Shown: positions 26,320 to 34,524 of the stretch, piece by piece
How the letters are laid out: the number at the start of each line of letters is the position of its first letter
Numbering within the stretch: position 1 is the stretch's first letter
Source: Planococcus sp. 107-1
Lineage (GTDB): Bacteria > Bacillota > Bacilli > Bacillales_A > Planococcaceae
Reading direction: 5' to 3'
DNA: 64,000 bases
NCBI RefSeq assembly: GCF_021513255.1
Contig: NZ_CP090977.1
Location: 248,001 to 312,000 of the forward strand
The notes under the pieces: model-generated
What the model was told of the DNA's origin: nothing
Seen by the model: only the letters and a program-made list of their open reading frames with translations
The model's database searches: none
Translations under genes and position numbers: made by a program

Positions 26320-27075
26320 TTACTCTAAAATCTGGAATTCTTGGAGCATGGCGTAAAAGCGGGCGCCGTGTCCTTCAGCTGCTTCCAGGAAATAACGTTC
26401 AGTAATGACAAAACTGCCTTCTTTTCCGTTGCTGATGACATAGGCATGGACCACTTCATCGTCCCATTTCTGTCCGCCGTTTTGAATGCCGTGCAATTGG
26501 TAGCCTTCTACAGGTTCTGTCACTTGTTCGACTGGGCGAAGCTCTGGGAATTCAAGTGTTAATTCTTCTTCGTACTGGCTGACCAGTGTGTCAGGAGCGG
26601 TATCTGGAATTTGTTCGATGGTCATGGATACTTCAGGGAAGTTCTCGGGCAATTCTTCTTTCGTCGTAATCACATCGGGCCGGTCGCCTTCGCCTTTAAT
26701 CATTTTATAGCGTTCTTCATCGATGTAGATGACGTATTCCGCATCTTTGCCTTCATTTAATTGGACATTGGTTTCTTCATCCATTCCTTCAATGCTTTGG
26801 ACTACTTCTTTTTCAGGTACAAACATTTCCTTGATCCGGTCAATCAAAGCCATGCCGGTTTCGGTTTGAAAACTGAAAGCGATCAATATCCCGGCGGCAG
26901 CTGCAATTATAAGAGGAAGCACTTTCTTTTTCATGCTTTTCACCTTCCTTGCCGCGGTTTGCGGTTCTGTAAACAGCTCGTTTTCTAAACGGCTCCAAAT
27001 TTCCTGCTCCAGTTGGCCGGCTTCAGAAGTCTTGTCCATTAATGCCTTTTTTGCTCGATCATCTATATTTTTCAT
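26320..27075 (-). CDS. Putative anti-sigma factor, single-pass membrane protein
   Basis: The 251-residue protein has a short cytosolic N-terminus, one membrane helix (about residues 50-67, LPLIIAAAAGILIAFSF) and an extracytoplasmic domain of about 180 residues with no recognised motif. It overlaps the ECF sigma gene by 17 bases, the usual arrangement for a sigma/anti-sigma pair. The N-terminal 47 residues would bind the sigma factor. The role is inferred from layout and topology. Confidence 0.75.
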   Translation of the reverse strand: MKNIDDRAKKALMDKTSEAGQLEQEIWSRLENELFTEPQTAARKVKSMKKKVLPLIIAAAAGILIAFSFQTETGMALIDRIKEMFVPEKEVVQSIEGMDEETNVQLNEGKDAEYVIYIDEERYKMIKGEGDRPDVITTKEELPENFPEVSMTIEQIPDTAPDTLVSQYEEELTLEFPELRPVEQVTEPVEGYQLHGIQNGGQKWDDEVVHAYVISNGKEGSFVITERYFLEAAEGHGARFYAMLQEFQILE

Positions 27076-27607
27076 CCAATTCAGCCTCCTGTTCCGCTAT
27101 TTCCAGCAGCTGGCGCAAGTTCTGGCGTCCTTTGAAAAGGCGGGATTTGACGGTATTTTGATTTAGCTCCAAAATGTCCGCAATCTCTTTCTCGCTGAAG
27201 CCTTTGATGTATTTCAAAATTAACGGAATGCGATAAAGATCCTCCATACTCTGAATGGTTTCGACCAAATCTGCTGCATGGCCGCCGGAAGGTGAGGAAA
27301 TCCGCTCGTCATTCTCTAAATCGGGATGGTGGTAAGCTGGCATTTTCGATTCTTTCTTTAATAGCCGATTGCATTCGTTCACTAATATGCGGTAAAGCCA
27401 AGGTTCAAACGGCAAACTGGCATCATACGAAGAAAGATGGCGGTAAACCCGTATAAAGGTTTCCTGGACGGCGTCTTTCGCGATTTCCGGGTTGCGGGTA
27501 ATTGCAATGGCAGTGCGGATGGCAAAATTTGCATGTTTTTGATAGAGTTCTTGAAAACTTGCTTTATCCAACGCTCCTTTATTATCCAACGCTCCTTTAT
27601 TATCCAT
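27059..27607 (-). CDS. ECF-type RNA polymerase sigma factor
   Basis: The 182-residue protein has sigma region 2 (about 20-88: FAIRTAIAITRNPEIAKDAV, ETFIRVYRHLSSYD) and region 4 (about 122-172: IPLILKYIKGFSEKEIADIL, with NTVKSRLFKGR). It directs transcription of an extracytoplasmic stress regulon. The N-terminus carries a perfect 18-base duplication encoding DNKGAL twice. ATG 27607 is preceded by AAAGGAG; a TTG at 27571 just after the duplication is an alternative start. It is translationally coupled to the anti-sigma gene. Confidence 0.9.
   Translation of the reverse strand: MDNKGALDNKGALDKASFQELYQKHANFAIRTAIAITRNPEIAKDAVQETFIRVYRHLSSYDASLPFEPWLYRILVNECNRLLKKESKMPAYHHPDLENDERISSPSGGHAADLVETIQSMEDLYRIPLILKYIKGFSEKEIADILELNQNTVKSRLFKGRQNLRQLLEIAEQEAELDEKYR
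27565..27600. repeat. Tandem 18-bp duplication in the sigma-factor N-terminus
   Basis: TATCCAACGCTCCTTTAT occurs twice back to back at 27565-27582 and 27583-27600. It adds six residues in frame before sigma region 2. Confidence 0.85.
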
Positions 27608-27700
27608 CGCTTGAAATCACTCCTTTCCGTCCGTTATAAACGTTCTTATATGTATTACCTTTGAAAAGGCAGAAAAGTTTTCTGTTGATGCAAATTTCAT

Positions 27701-27729
27701 AAAAAAGGCAGACGCGAAGTCTGCCTTTT
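27701..27729 (-). terminator. Terminator of the erythromycin-esterase-like gene
   Basis: Leftward stem of GGCAGAC with GTCTGCC, followed by six T residues, starting at the stop codon. Confidence 0.85.
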
Positions 27730-28995
27730 CTACAGCACTGTATTTTCTACTCGGATAGGGGACAATGCCGTCGTATTTTCAATATAAATAAACGCGTCGT
27801 AGCGTGTTGATAATTTGCTTGGGACATAATTTCCGCGTGCTTCAAATTCAGGATGGTAAACGACGCCAATCGCACGATGCCCAGCCCATTGATCAAAAGC
27901 TTTCCGATTCTGATCATTAAAAATGACGAATTGGTCGCCTGCGCCGGTACGGTGAAACAGCTCTTCCCATGAATGGACCCGGGCTGGCGGAACTTCCATG
28001 ATTTGATGTGGTGTTCCCCAAGCTTCTGAGGCGATAACCGTGCCGGTATAAGTTCCAAATCCTAATGCGAAAACGTCCTCCGGGCGGTTCTGTTCACGGA
28101 GAACCTGTCCGACATTGATCATGCCGTCATTTTTCATATCCGTCGCCCGGGCGTCTCCAATATGGGTATTATGTTCCCAAATAATGATTTTGGCATCGCG
28201 GCCGTGGTAATCACGGATTTCATTGATGGCTTCCACCATATGTTCGTCACGGATATTCCAGGACACTTCTCCGCTTTGGACCATGGCCCGGTAATAGTCT
28301 TCCGCATTTTTTGTGACGAGCGCATTGATCTTCAAATTTAAATCATTTTCCCAATCATCTTTATAAAGCTCTTCGTTCGAGCGGATGGAGAAAAGGAGAT
28401 TGGACACTTCCTCGATGCAGACAGTAGAAAAGCTTGCATAGGAAATCGCATAATTTTCGGGTTCCCGGTTAAATGGCTCAAAACAGGAAAAGGCTTTTTT
28501 GGCCAATTCCAAGTCGCCGCCGGAAGGATTGGTATGCGTTAAATAATGGATGACTTCTTCCATCGACTCCCAAAGACTGTAGATATCGATGCCATAAAAT
28601 CCTGTTTTCTGCTCGTTCCGGCTATTGCGTGCTTTCAGCCAGCAAATAAAGTCGGCCATCTCTTCATTTGCCCACATCCAAGTTGGCCAGCGGGTAAACG
28701 ATTGGACGATTTCCCGGGCCTCTTTTTTCTCTTCTTTAAAGCCTTTAATATAGCGGTTGACTTGTTGGGCAGATGGCCAATCGCCTTCAACGGCAATTAA
28801 TGTAAATCCTTTTTCTTCGATCAGTTTTTTTGATAGTTCGGCTCGCACTTTATAGAATTCAGAAGTACCATGGCTTGCTTCACCAAGCATCACGATTTTG
28901 GCATCGCCAATTGCTTCTATGATTGGCGACAAGTTAGCTGTGGAATCAAAAGGCTGCGCAAATTTCGCTATTGTTTGTTCAAGAGAAGTGTCCAT
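27730..28995 (-). CDS. Erythromycin esterase-like family protein
   Basis: The 421-residue protein matches the EreA/ChaN-like esterase family: MLGEASHGTSEFYKVRAEL near residue 36 with Glu39 and His42, VEGDWPSAQQVNRY near 70, and IIWEHNTHIGDAR near 268 with the essential His. Some members hydrolyse macrolide lactones, but chromosomal Bacillus homologues mostly have no proven resistance role. It would act in the cytosol. A possible SigB promoter lies upstream. It is a single-gene unit. Confidence 0.8.
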   Translation of the reverse strand: MDTSLEQTIAKFAQPFDSTANLSPIIEAIGDAKIVMLGEASHGTSEFYKVRAELSKKLIEEKGFTLIAVEGDWPSAQQVNRYIKGFKEEKKEAREIVQSFTRWPTWMWANEEMADFICWLKARNSRNEQKTGFYGIDIYSLWESMEEVIHYLTHTNPSGGDLELAKKAFSCFEPFNREPENYAISYASFSTVCIEEVSNLLFSIRSNEELYKDDWENDLNLKINALVTKNAEDYYRAMVQSGEVSWNIRDEHMVEAINEIRDYHGRDAKIIIWEHNTHIGDARATDMKNDGMINVGQVLREQNRPEDVFALGFGTYTGTVIASEAWGTPHQIMEVPPARVHSWEELFHRTGAGDQFVIFNDQNRKAFDQWAGHRAIGVVYHPEFEARGNYVPSKLSTRYDAFIYIENTTALSPIRVENTVL

Positions 28996-29029
28996 GATGC
29001 CATCTCCTTTTTCGCACTTTTCTTTTACT

Positions 29030-29054
29030 GTTCCCGGGTTTCCTAAGACAAAAC
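29030..29054 (-). promoter_or_regulatory. Possible SigB-type promoter of the erythromycin-esterase-like gene
   Basis: Leftward GTTTTG, 13 bases, GGGAAC. The last base of the -10 deviates from consensus, so this is tentative. Confidence 0.35.
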
Positions 29055-29084
29055 AAAAACACCCGCTTTCACGGATGTTTCGGA

Positions 29085-29354
29085 TTACTTTACAACAACG
29101 TCTTGGAAATCAGCTGTTTTTTCGATGACTCCTTGTGCAAATGGACATTGAGGATCGATTTTCTTTCCTTCTTGCCGCGCATATTGGACAACTTGTTCAA
29201 CAAGCTGTTTGCCGACCCCTTGGTCTTCAAGCTTTGGTGAAACTTCCGTATGGTCGACTGTGAGCACGTCGCCATCTGGAATATACGAAATGTATCCCAA
29301 TTCTTCTGAGTCTTTCATGACCGTGAAGCGGTTATTTTCGTGTTTAAAATCCAT
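29085..29354 (-). CDS. GNAT-like N-acetyltransferase (YjdJ / COG2388 type)
   Basis: The 89-residue protein is the short GNAT variant: VDHTEVSPKLEDQGVGKQLV near residue 33 contains the acetyl-CoA loop (QGVGK) and IDPQCPFAQGVIEK closes the fold. An AAGGAGGA site lies 7 bases before ATG 29354, which fixes this start; a longer frame upstream would run through the divergent catalase gene. The substrate is unknown. Confidence 0.85.
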   Translation of the reverse strand: MDFKHENNRFTVMKDSEELGYISYIPDGDVLTVDHTEVSPKLEDQGVGKQLVEQVVQYARQEGKKIDPQCPFAQGVIEKTADFQDVVVK

Positions 29355-29399
29355 TAATAAATTCCTCCTTAAGTTTTGTTCTTTTTGTATTCCCGTTAT

Positions 29400-29425
29400 T
29401 TTTAAAACTAAGCTTATTTGGGTAT
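29400..29425 (+). promoter_or_regulatory. SigB-type promoter of the catalase-like gene
   Basis: TTTTAA, 14 bases, GGGTAT: one mismatch from the SigB consensus in the -35 and an exact -10, ending 22 bases before the ATG. Confidence 0.65.
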
Positions 29426-29447
29426 ATCGAATAAAAGGGGTGAGGGC

Positions 29448-30383
29448 ATGGAAAAACCGCAATTGGCCGAAGTGGCCGTTAATCGGATTGAGCGCGTATT
29501 CGGCGAACATCCGCTTTACCGCCGTGCGCATGCGCGCGGAGTCATTTACAAAGCGAAGTTTACAGCCAACGGAAATGCAGAAGGGTTGACCACTGCGCCG
29601 CATCTTCAAAAAGGCGGGGTAGAAGCATTTGTCCGCTTTTCCCACAGCTCACCGAATCCCGAATGGACGGATATCATGTCGCCGGTCAAAGGGATGGCTG
29701 TCCAATTTAAATTGCCGAACGGTGAAGCGACCAATATTGTCGGCGTCAATGCACCCATATTTTTAGCACGGACGCCGTCTGTCTTCACGGAAATGCTCGG
29801 AGTGGTCAAATCATTTAAAGACGGGAAGCCTCCTTTACGGGAATTGGCAGAACTGCTGATTAAATATCCGGAGAGCCGGGCCGCTATCAAGATTCTCAAA
29901 AAGATGCATGCACCTGTCAGCTTTGCGACCGGAATCTACTACTCCATTCACGCATTTTATTTTTTGAACCGAGAAGGCAAGCAGACACCGATCAAGTATG
30001 AATGGATACCGGATGTCGGTGTAGAAACTTTAGACGCTAAAGATCTTGCGGAAATCCCTGCAGGTTATTACGAGCAGGAAATCGAAGCGCGTGTAAAGGC
30101 AGGGACCGCTGGTTTCCAGTTGGCTGTGGTTATTGGGGAGAGGGAAGATCCAACAGACGACCCGACAATCGAATGGCCGAAGGAGCGCCAGCGAATAATA
30201 GTCGGACATTTAAGCATTGAAGGAATAGCGGAGCAGCTGGATGACATGAAATTCGATCCGACCGTGATGGCCGAAGGGATTCGCTGTTCTGAAGATGCGA
30301 TTTTAAACTTTCGAAAAGACGCTTATTCCATTTCCCATAACCGCCGAATCGAGGAAAAAAGGAAAACCGCTGAAGCCGATTGA
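29448..30383 (+). CDS. Small-subunit catalase-family heme protein
   Basis: This 311-residue protein belongs to the compact catalase-related family rather than the 480+ residue catalases. The distal histidine is H28 in RRAHARG, followed by VEAFVRFSHSSPNP and GMAVQFKLPNG. The likely heme-ligand tyrosine is near residue 293 in FRKDAYSISHNRR. Such proteins show peroxidase or weak catalase activity. ATG 29448 follows AGGGGTGAGGG. The SigB-type promoter just upstream predicts stress induction. It is monocistronic with an overlapping terminator. Confidence 0.85.
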   Translation: MEKPQLAEVAVNRIERVFGEHPLYRRAHARGVIYKAKFTANGNAEGLTTAPHLQKGGVEAFVRFSHSSPNPEWTDIMSPVKGMAVQFKLPNGEATNIVGVNAPIFLARTPSVFTEMLGVVKSFKDGKPPLRELAELLIKYPESRAAIKILKKMHAPVSFATGIYYSIHAFYFLNREGKQTPIKYEWIPDVGVETLDAKDLAEIPAGYYEQEIEARVKAGTAGFQLAVVIGEREDPTDDPTIEWPKERQRIIVGHLSIEGIAEQLDDMKFDPTVMAEGIRCSEDAILNFRKDAYSISHNRRIEEKRKTAEAD

Positions 30384-30400
30384 AGGCTGCAGCGGTTTTC
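30362..30400. terminator. Bidirectional terminator between catalase-like gene and glutamate dehydrogenase gene
   Basis: GAAAACCGCTG and CAGCGGTTTTC form a perfect 11-bp stem that spans the catalase stop codon. Confidence 0.8.
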
Positions 30401-30406
30401 TCATTT

Positions 30407-31786
30407 TTAGTAAAGTTTTCCTTGGCGATAAAGCACGGTTGAAAGTTTCTTTACCGAATGGATGTAGCAATTCTGCCGAAGGGGGAACGGATCGCCGAAA
30501 AATTGCGGATAAATGGCATCCATCGTTTCTTTCATCTTTTCGAGCAAGAGGCGGTAAACTTCCGCTTCTGTATAAAATTGCGTCTCCCGGCCTTGCAGCC
30601 ATTCAAAGTAAGAAACAATCACACCGCCGGCATTGGCTAAAATATCCGGAATGATGATAACGCCTTGATTGCTCAAGTATTCATCCGCTTCTTGTGTGGT
30701 TGGTGCGTTCGCGCCTTCGATAATGATTTTTGCCTGGATGTCTTTCATATTCTCTTTATGGATTTGGTTTTCAAGAGCAGCAAGCAGTAAGACATCAACT
30801 GGCAAGGTAAGCAGCTCATCACGGCCTCTTATTTCTGCTTTGATAGTCGCCTGATCCAATTGTGCTGGGGTAGACGGCAAGTCGCCGCGATTACCCGCTG
30901 TAAATTCGATCAAAGCTGGAATATCCAAGCCTTCTTCGTTATAGAGTGTCACATTTCGGTCGCTTACTGCCACAATGCGGTTTTGGATTTCGGTGCTTTT
31001 GTAAGCTTCAAGCGCTGCCACGGATCCTACGTTCCCAAATCCTTGGACCGCCATTGTGAGGGGCCGGTTCGCATGTGCCAGTGCAGTCGCCGCAAACACA
31101 TTATCCGAGCTGGCAAGCATTTGTTCATTGGCTTTTAAATAATCATTCATCAAATAGCGGAAAGTGAAATAGACGCCTTTCCCTGTTGCTTCTCTGCGCC
31201 CCAGCGACCCGCCGTTAGCAACACTTTTTCCTGTGAAGCTGCCAAGATAGGCTTGGCCATAATGGACTTTTTTGAACTCGGCCATCATCCAGTCCATTTC
31301 GCGTTCTCCAGAACCGACATCAGGGGCTGGGATGTCTTTATCCGGTCCGATCTCATCTGAAAAATAGCGGACGTATTTCCGGCAGATCAGGTTTAATTCC
31401 TTTTCGGAATACTCGCGGGGGTTAATGACGATTCCGCCTTTGCCGCCTCCGAACGGCACATTGTGCAAGGCGTTTTTCAAAGTCATCAGAAAAGCCAAGT
31501 TGATGACTTCATCTTCATTGACGCTTTCATGAAAACGGATCCCGCCTTTATACGGTCCGAGCGCGTCGTTGTGATGGACGCGAAAAGCAGGGATTCGGAC
31601 TACGCTTCCATCGTCTAATGGGATGCGCAAGAACGATTTGTGGATTTTATTCGGCGTAGAAAGGATAGCGCTCAATGAAGTGAAAGCCTGTTTCCTCATT
31701 TGTCCTTGAAGTCCGGGTAGAAATTTATCGCTTTCGAGCAATGCATTCAATGAGCCTTGGATAATCGTGCGCGTTTGTTCTTCCAT
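30407..31786 (-). CDS. Glu/Leu/Phe/Val dehydrogenase (glutamate dehydrogenase-like)
   Basis: The 459-residue protein catalyses reversible oxidative deamination, probably of glutamate, linking nitrogen and carbon metabolism. Signature parts are GPYKGGIRF (K80), MTLKNAL (K104) and PFGGGKGG (K116), followed by PAPDVGSGEREMDW and the nucleotide-binding GFGNVGS near 245. I chose ATG 31786 after GGAGGTG; an earlier in-frame start at 31819 lacks a site. Glutamate versus another amino acid is not decided here. Confidence 0.9.
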   Translation of the reverse strand: MEEQTRTIIQGSLNALLESDKFLPGLQGQMRKQAFTSLSAILSTPNKIHKSFLRIPLDDGSVVRIPAFRVHHNDALGPYKGGIRFHESVNEDEVINLAFLMTLKNALHNVPFGGGKGGIVINPREYSEKELNLICRKYVRYFSDEIGPDKDIPAPDVGSGEREMDWMMAEFKKVHYGQAYLGSFTGKSVANGGSLGRREATGKGVYFTFRYLMNDYLKANEQMLASSDNVFAATALAHANRPLTMAVQGFGNVGSVAALEAYKSTEIQNRIVAVSDRNVTLYNEEGLDIPALIEFTAGNRGDLPSTPAQLDQATIKAEIRGRDELLTLPVDVLLLAALENQIHKENMKDIQAKIIIEGANAPTTQEADEYLSNQGVIIIPDILANAGGVIVSYFEWLQGRETQFYTEAEVYRLLLEKMKETMDAIYPQFFGDPFPLRQNCYIHSVKKLSTVLYRQGKLY

Positions 31787-31889
31787 GGCTGAAACACCTC
31801 CGTTAAATTGATCTTGCAATTAATGGCCATACTAAAAGGCGATGGCGCTTCTCCATTCGTGCTATACCCGTATCCATCAACTACTATGC

Positions 31890-31920
31890 AAAAAACGCCT
31901 TCCTATTAAGGAAGGCGCTT
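31890..31920 (-). terminator. Terminator of the BCCT transporter gene
   Basis: Leftward CGCCTTCC with GGAAGGCG around a 6-base loop, followed by a run of T residues. Confidence 0.85.
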
Positions 31921-31924
31921 CACA

Positions 31925-33415
31925 TTATTTTTTGGGTTTAGGAAGTTTCAATTCCGCATTCAATGCCTTGAATAAGGCGATGACCATGAGAATCATGACG
32001 ACAGAGAAAGGCAATGCGGCGACAATAATCGTATTTTGGACAGCTGTCAATCCGCCAACTGATAGTAGGATTGCGGCAACCAGCGATTGTGCAATGCCCC
32101 AAAGAACTTTGATCTGGTTGCTTGGAAGCAGCGAGCCGTTCGTCGATTGCATGCCGAGTACGAATGTTGCTGAGTCAGCAGAAGTGATGAAGAAAGTACT
32201 GACGAGCAAAATTGCAAATAGGGACATAACAAAGCCAAGCGGCATTTCACTGAACATCGCAAATAAGGTCTGTTCCGTCGGGAAGCCGGTCAAATCAATT
32301 CCACTTTTCTGGATATCGATGGCCGTCGTACCGAATGCTGCAAACCAGAAAGAACCGAAGATGGTTGGCACTAACACCACGCCAATCAGGAACTCCCGGA
32401 TAGTCCGGCCTTTTGAAACTCGGGCGATGAACATACTGACGAAAGGCGCCCAAGAAATCCACCAAGCCCAGTAGAAAATGGTCCAGTCATTTAGCCATGA
32501 GCGGTTTTCCGCATCGAGCGGTGCTGATTGGAAGCTCAAGCTGATCAAATTCTGGATGTAATGGCCGAATGTCTCGGTGAACAAATTTAAAATGAGCAAA
32601 GTCGGACCCAGCACAAGAACTAGGATCAACAGAATAACAGCCAGCACCATATTGGTATTGGACAGGTATTTAATCCCTTTATTAAGCCCGGACCAAGCCG
32701 AAATGACAAACAAAACAGTCACGACGGCGATAATCAGAAGTTGGAACCACGGTTCATCCGGCGCTCCGAAAAGATAGGTCAATCCGCCGTTAATTTGAGC
32801 AGCGCCAAAGCCGAGGGAAGTCGCTACGCCGAAAACGGTAGCGAAAACAGCAAGAACGTCAACTAAGGTTCCAAGTGGACCTTCCATTTTCTTGCCGAAA
32901 ATCGGCTTCAGTGTTGATGAAATTAACGCAGGTTCTCCTTTTCGGAACTGGAAAAAGGCGAGTGATAATGCAATGAGCCCGTACATCGCCCATACATGGA
33001 TTCCCCAATGGTAATAAGTGCGTTCCAATCCTTCTTTAAAAGCGGCATCTGTTCCGACTTCAGCAGTTGCGGGTTGAATTGCAAAATGGCTGAGCGGTTC
33101 TGAAGCGCCGTAAAATACAAGGCCGATCCCCATTCCGGCAGAAAACAGCATGGAAATCCATGAAAGAGTAGAGAATTCGGGACGGTCGGTATCTTTCCCC
33201 AACCGTATTTTTCCGTAGGGGCTGATAACAATGACAAATACAAAGATCAGAAGCAACGCCATCAGCGTCAAATAATACCAGCCGAAATTGGTGCCGATAA
33301 ATGTCCGTATGTTGCCTGTGACTTTTTCAAAAATTTCAGGTGCAAATACACCGGATAATACAGTTAAAATGACTAATGCGAATGTGATATAGAATACTCT
33401 TGAAGCTTTCTTCAT
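31925..33415 (-). CDS. BCCT-family transporter (betaine/carnitine/choline type)
   Basis: The 496-residue protein has about 12 membrane helices and the BCCT signature NDWTIFYWAWWISWAPFVS near residue 322, with the Trp box for trimethylammonium binding. It imports osmoprotectants such as glycine betaine with sodium, fitting a salt-tolerant organism. The short charged C-terminal tail may sense osmolarity. ATG 33415 follows AAAGGAGGAATT; a 22-residue longer reading is not supported by a site. The exact substrate is unknown. Confidence 0.9.
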   Translation of the reverse strand: MKKASRVFYITFALVILTVLSGVFAPEIFEKVTGNIRTFIGTNFGWYYLTLMALLLIFVFVIVISPYGKIRLGKDTDRPEFSTLSWISMLFSAGMGIGLVFYGASEPLSHFAIQPATAEVGTDAAFKEGLERTYYHWGIHVWAMYGLIALSLAFFQFRKGEPALISSTLKPIFGKKMEGPLGTLVDVLAVFATVFGVATSLGFGAAQINGGLTYLFGAPDEPWFQLLIIAVVTVLFVISAWSGLNKGIKYLSNTNMVLAVILLILVLVLGPTLLILNLFTETFGHYIQNLISLSFQSAPLDAENRSWLNDWTIFYWAWWISWAPFVSMFIARVSKGRTIREFLIGVVLVPTIFGSFWFAAFGTTAIDIQKSGIDLTGFPTEQTLFAMFSEMPLGFVMSLFAILLVSTFFITSADSATFVLGMQSTNGSLLPSNQIKVLWGIAQSLVAAILLSVGGLTAVQNTIIVAALPFSVVMILMVIALFKALNAELKLPKPKK

Positions 33416-33511
33416 AATTCCTCCTTTGATCTTTTGTATAGCATAGTTATTAAGGGTATCGAAGTTCGTCACCTTCGTCAACCTAGCGGCTGCATGTTGA
33501 AGTATTCAAAC

Positions 33512-34069
33512 TTATTCCCATTCATTCACTTGTTCTTCTTCTGCAACAACTCTTAAGTCGTCCGCTGTAATGGTGAAAACTTGATAATCATTTTTTTCAG
33601 CATAGCTCTCGGCTTCTTTTTTAGTGAACTTCGGAGAGCCGTCCATTTCTTCGTCGTAGACAATCAGCATGCCATCCGAGTTGCGGAGGAAGAATTTATT
33701 TTTCTCAATGAATTGCCACGGCGCCTCGTAAGGGCGGTTCGTTAAACTGCGATGGAAGTCAGCCATTTCAAGAATCATCTGGTATTTCTCTTGTTTCGCT
33801 TCGTTCCATCTTTTTTCCTGATCGAGAAAAGGCGTAAGCACCGCATATTTCAAATCAGGGAATTCTTCCTTTAAGTTCAACACCACTTCGGCCGCCCAAG
33901 TCTCCACGCCAAGCTGCCCGCTGATGATGACCCATTCCAATCCTTCGTCGATAAGTACGCGCAATTGGTTTTCCAGCGCTTTTTTAATAAAACGGATTCC
34001 TGGGTTTTTGTCATCGAATATCCCGAGCTCATGCTGTTTATAGCCGGTGATGGCTAAACGTTTTAACAT
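33512..34069 (-). CDS. YpsA-like SLOG-family protein (DUF1273)
   Basis: The 185-residue protein begins MLKRLAITGYKQHELGIF and contains WVIISGQLGVETWAAEVVLN, the Rossmann-like nucleotide-binding site of the YpsA/SLOG family. In Bacillus, YpsA affects cell division and may bind a nucleotide derivative. It is a single-gene unit convergent with nothing obvious. Confidence 0.85.
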   Translation of the reverse strand: MLKRLAITGYKQHELGIFDDKNPGIRFIKKALENQLRVLIDEGLEWVIISGQLGVETWAAEVVLNLKEEFPDLKYAVLTPFLDQEKRWNEAKQEKYQMILEMADFHRSLTNRPYEAPWQFIEKNKFFLRNSDGMLIVYDEEMDGSPKFTKKEAESYAEKNDYQVFTITADDLRVVAEEEQVNEWE

Positions 34070-34213
34070 AGGACACCTCTTTTCTTTTTGGATTATATTC
34101 TTTCATTTTACCGTATTTGAAGTCTTGCCGGCGAGTCATATCGTTTCTGTGGTTTAGACCGAAATAGACCAGGAAAAGAAATAATAATTCACATCCAGAA
34201 AGGAGCAGTAATT

Positions 34214-34366
34214 ATGGCAGAAGAAAAACAGCCGCATGAAAAGTTGGCGGACAAGGAACTGGACGTAAAAGCAGCTCAGGAAGTGCGTTACCAAGAGGAG
34301 TTCAAGAAAGCGGACAAAGTTGCTGAAGATCAGAAGCAAGATCAAGATAAAACATCAGACAAATGA
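34214..34366 (+). CDS. Small charged protein of unknown function
   Basis: A 50-codon frame starts at ATG 34214 with AAAGGAGCAG 5 bases upstream. The product is Lys/Glu/Asp/Gln-rich and probably an extended helix (DVKAAQEVRYQEEF). A terminator follows within a few bases. The ribosome site plus terminator make a real gene likely; no family is recognised. Confidence 0.6.
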   Translation: MAEEKQPHEKLADKELDVKAAQEVRYQEEFKKADKVAEDQKQDQDKTSDK

Positions 34367-34369
34367 GAA

Positions 34370-34420
34370 GGAAGAGCCGGTAGCGAGCAGAAATCTGCAT
34401 GCATCGGCTTTTCCTCTTTT
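34370..34420 (+). terminator. Intrinsic terminator after the small charged protein gene
   Basis: GGAAGAGCCG pairs with CGGCTTTTCC, with an inner GCAGA/TCTGC hairpin and a T-rich tail. Confidence 0.7.
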
Positions 34421-34487
34421 AGTTAACCTTTTCTGCATCTTGCTTTATTAAAATGAAAACGTTACCATAAATTTAAGTATTCTGAAC

Positions 34488-34505
34488 ATACTAACTAGTT
34501 AGTAT
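34488..34505. promoter_or_regulatory. 18-bp perfect palindromic operator, probably for the TetR regulator
   Basis: ATACTAACTAGTTAGTAT is a perfect inverted repeat 19 bases before the first gene of the catabolic cluster. TetR-family fatty-acid regulators bind sites of this size and symmetry, and a TetR gene is second in the cluster. Confidence 0.7.
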
Positions 34506-34524
34506 AAAGTAAGGGGGAAATGGA

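Noticed and set aside
27730-28995. Macrolide resistance gene
   Set aside because: The family is right, but chromosomal homologues in Bacillales are mostly not resistance genes and no mobile context is visible.
29385-29400. SigB promoter for the GNAT gene on the minus strand
   Set aside because: A GGGAAT -10 is present but no GTTT-type -35 at 13-15 bases.
29355-29645. 97-residue N-terminal extension of the GNAT protein
   Set aside because: It runs antisense through the catalase-like gene, and an AAGGAGGA site marks the internal ATG.
30439-30654. Rightward frames inside the glutamate dehydrogenase gene
   Set aside because: They are antisense to a complete conserved gene and lack ribosome sites.
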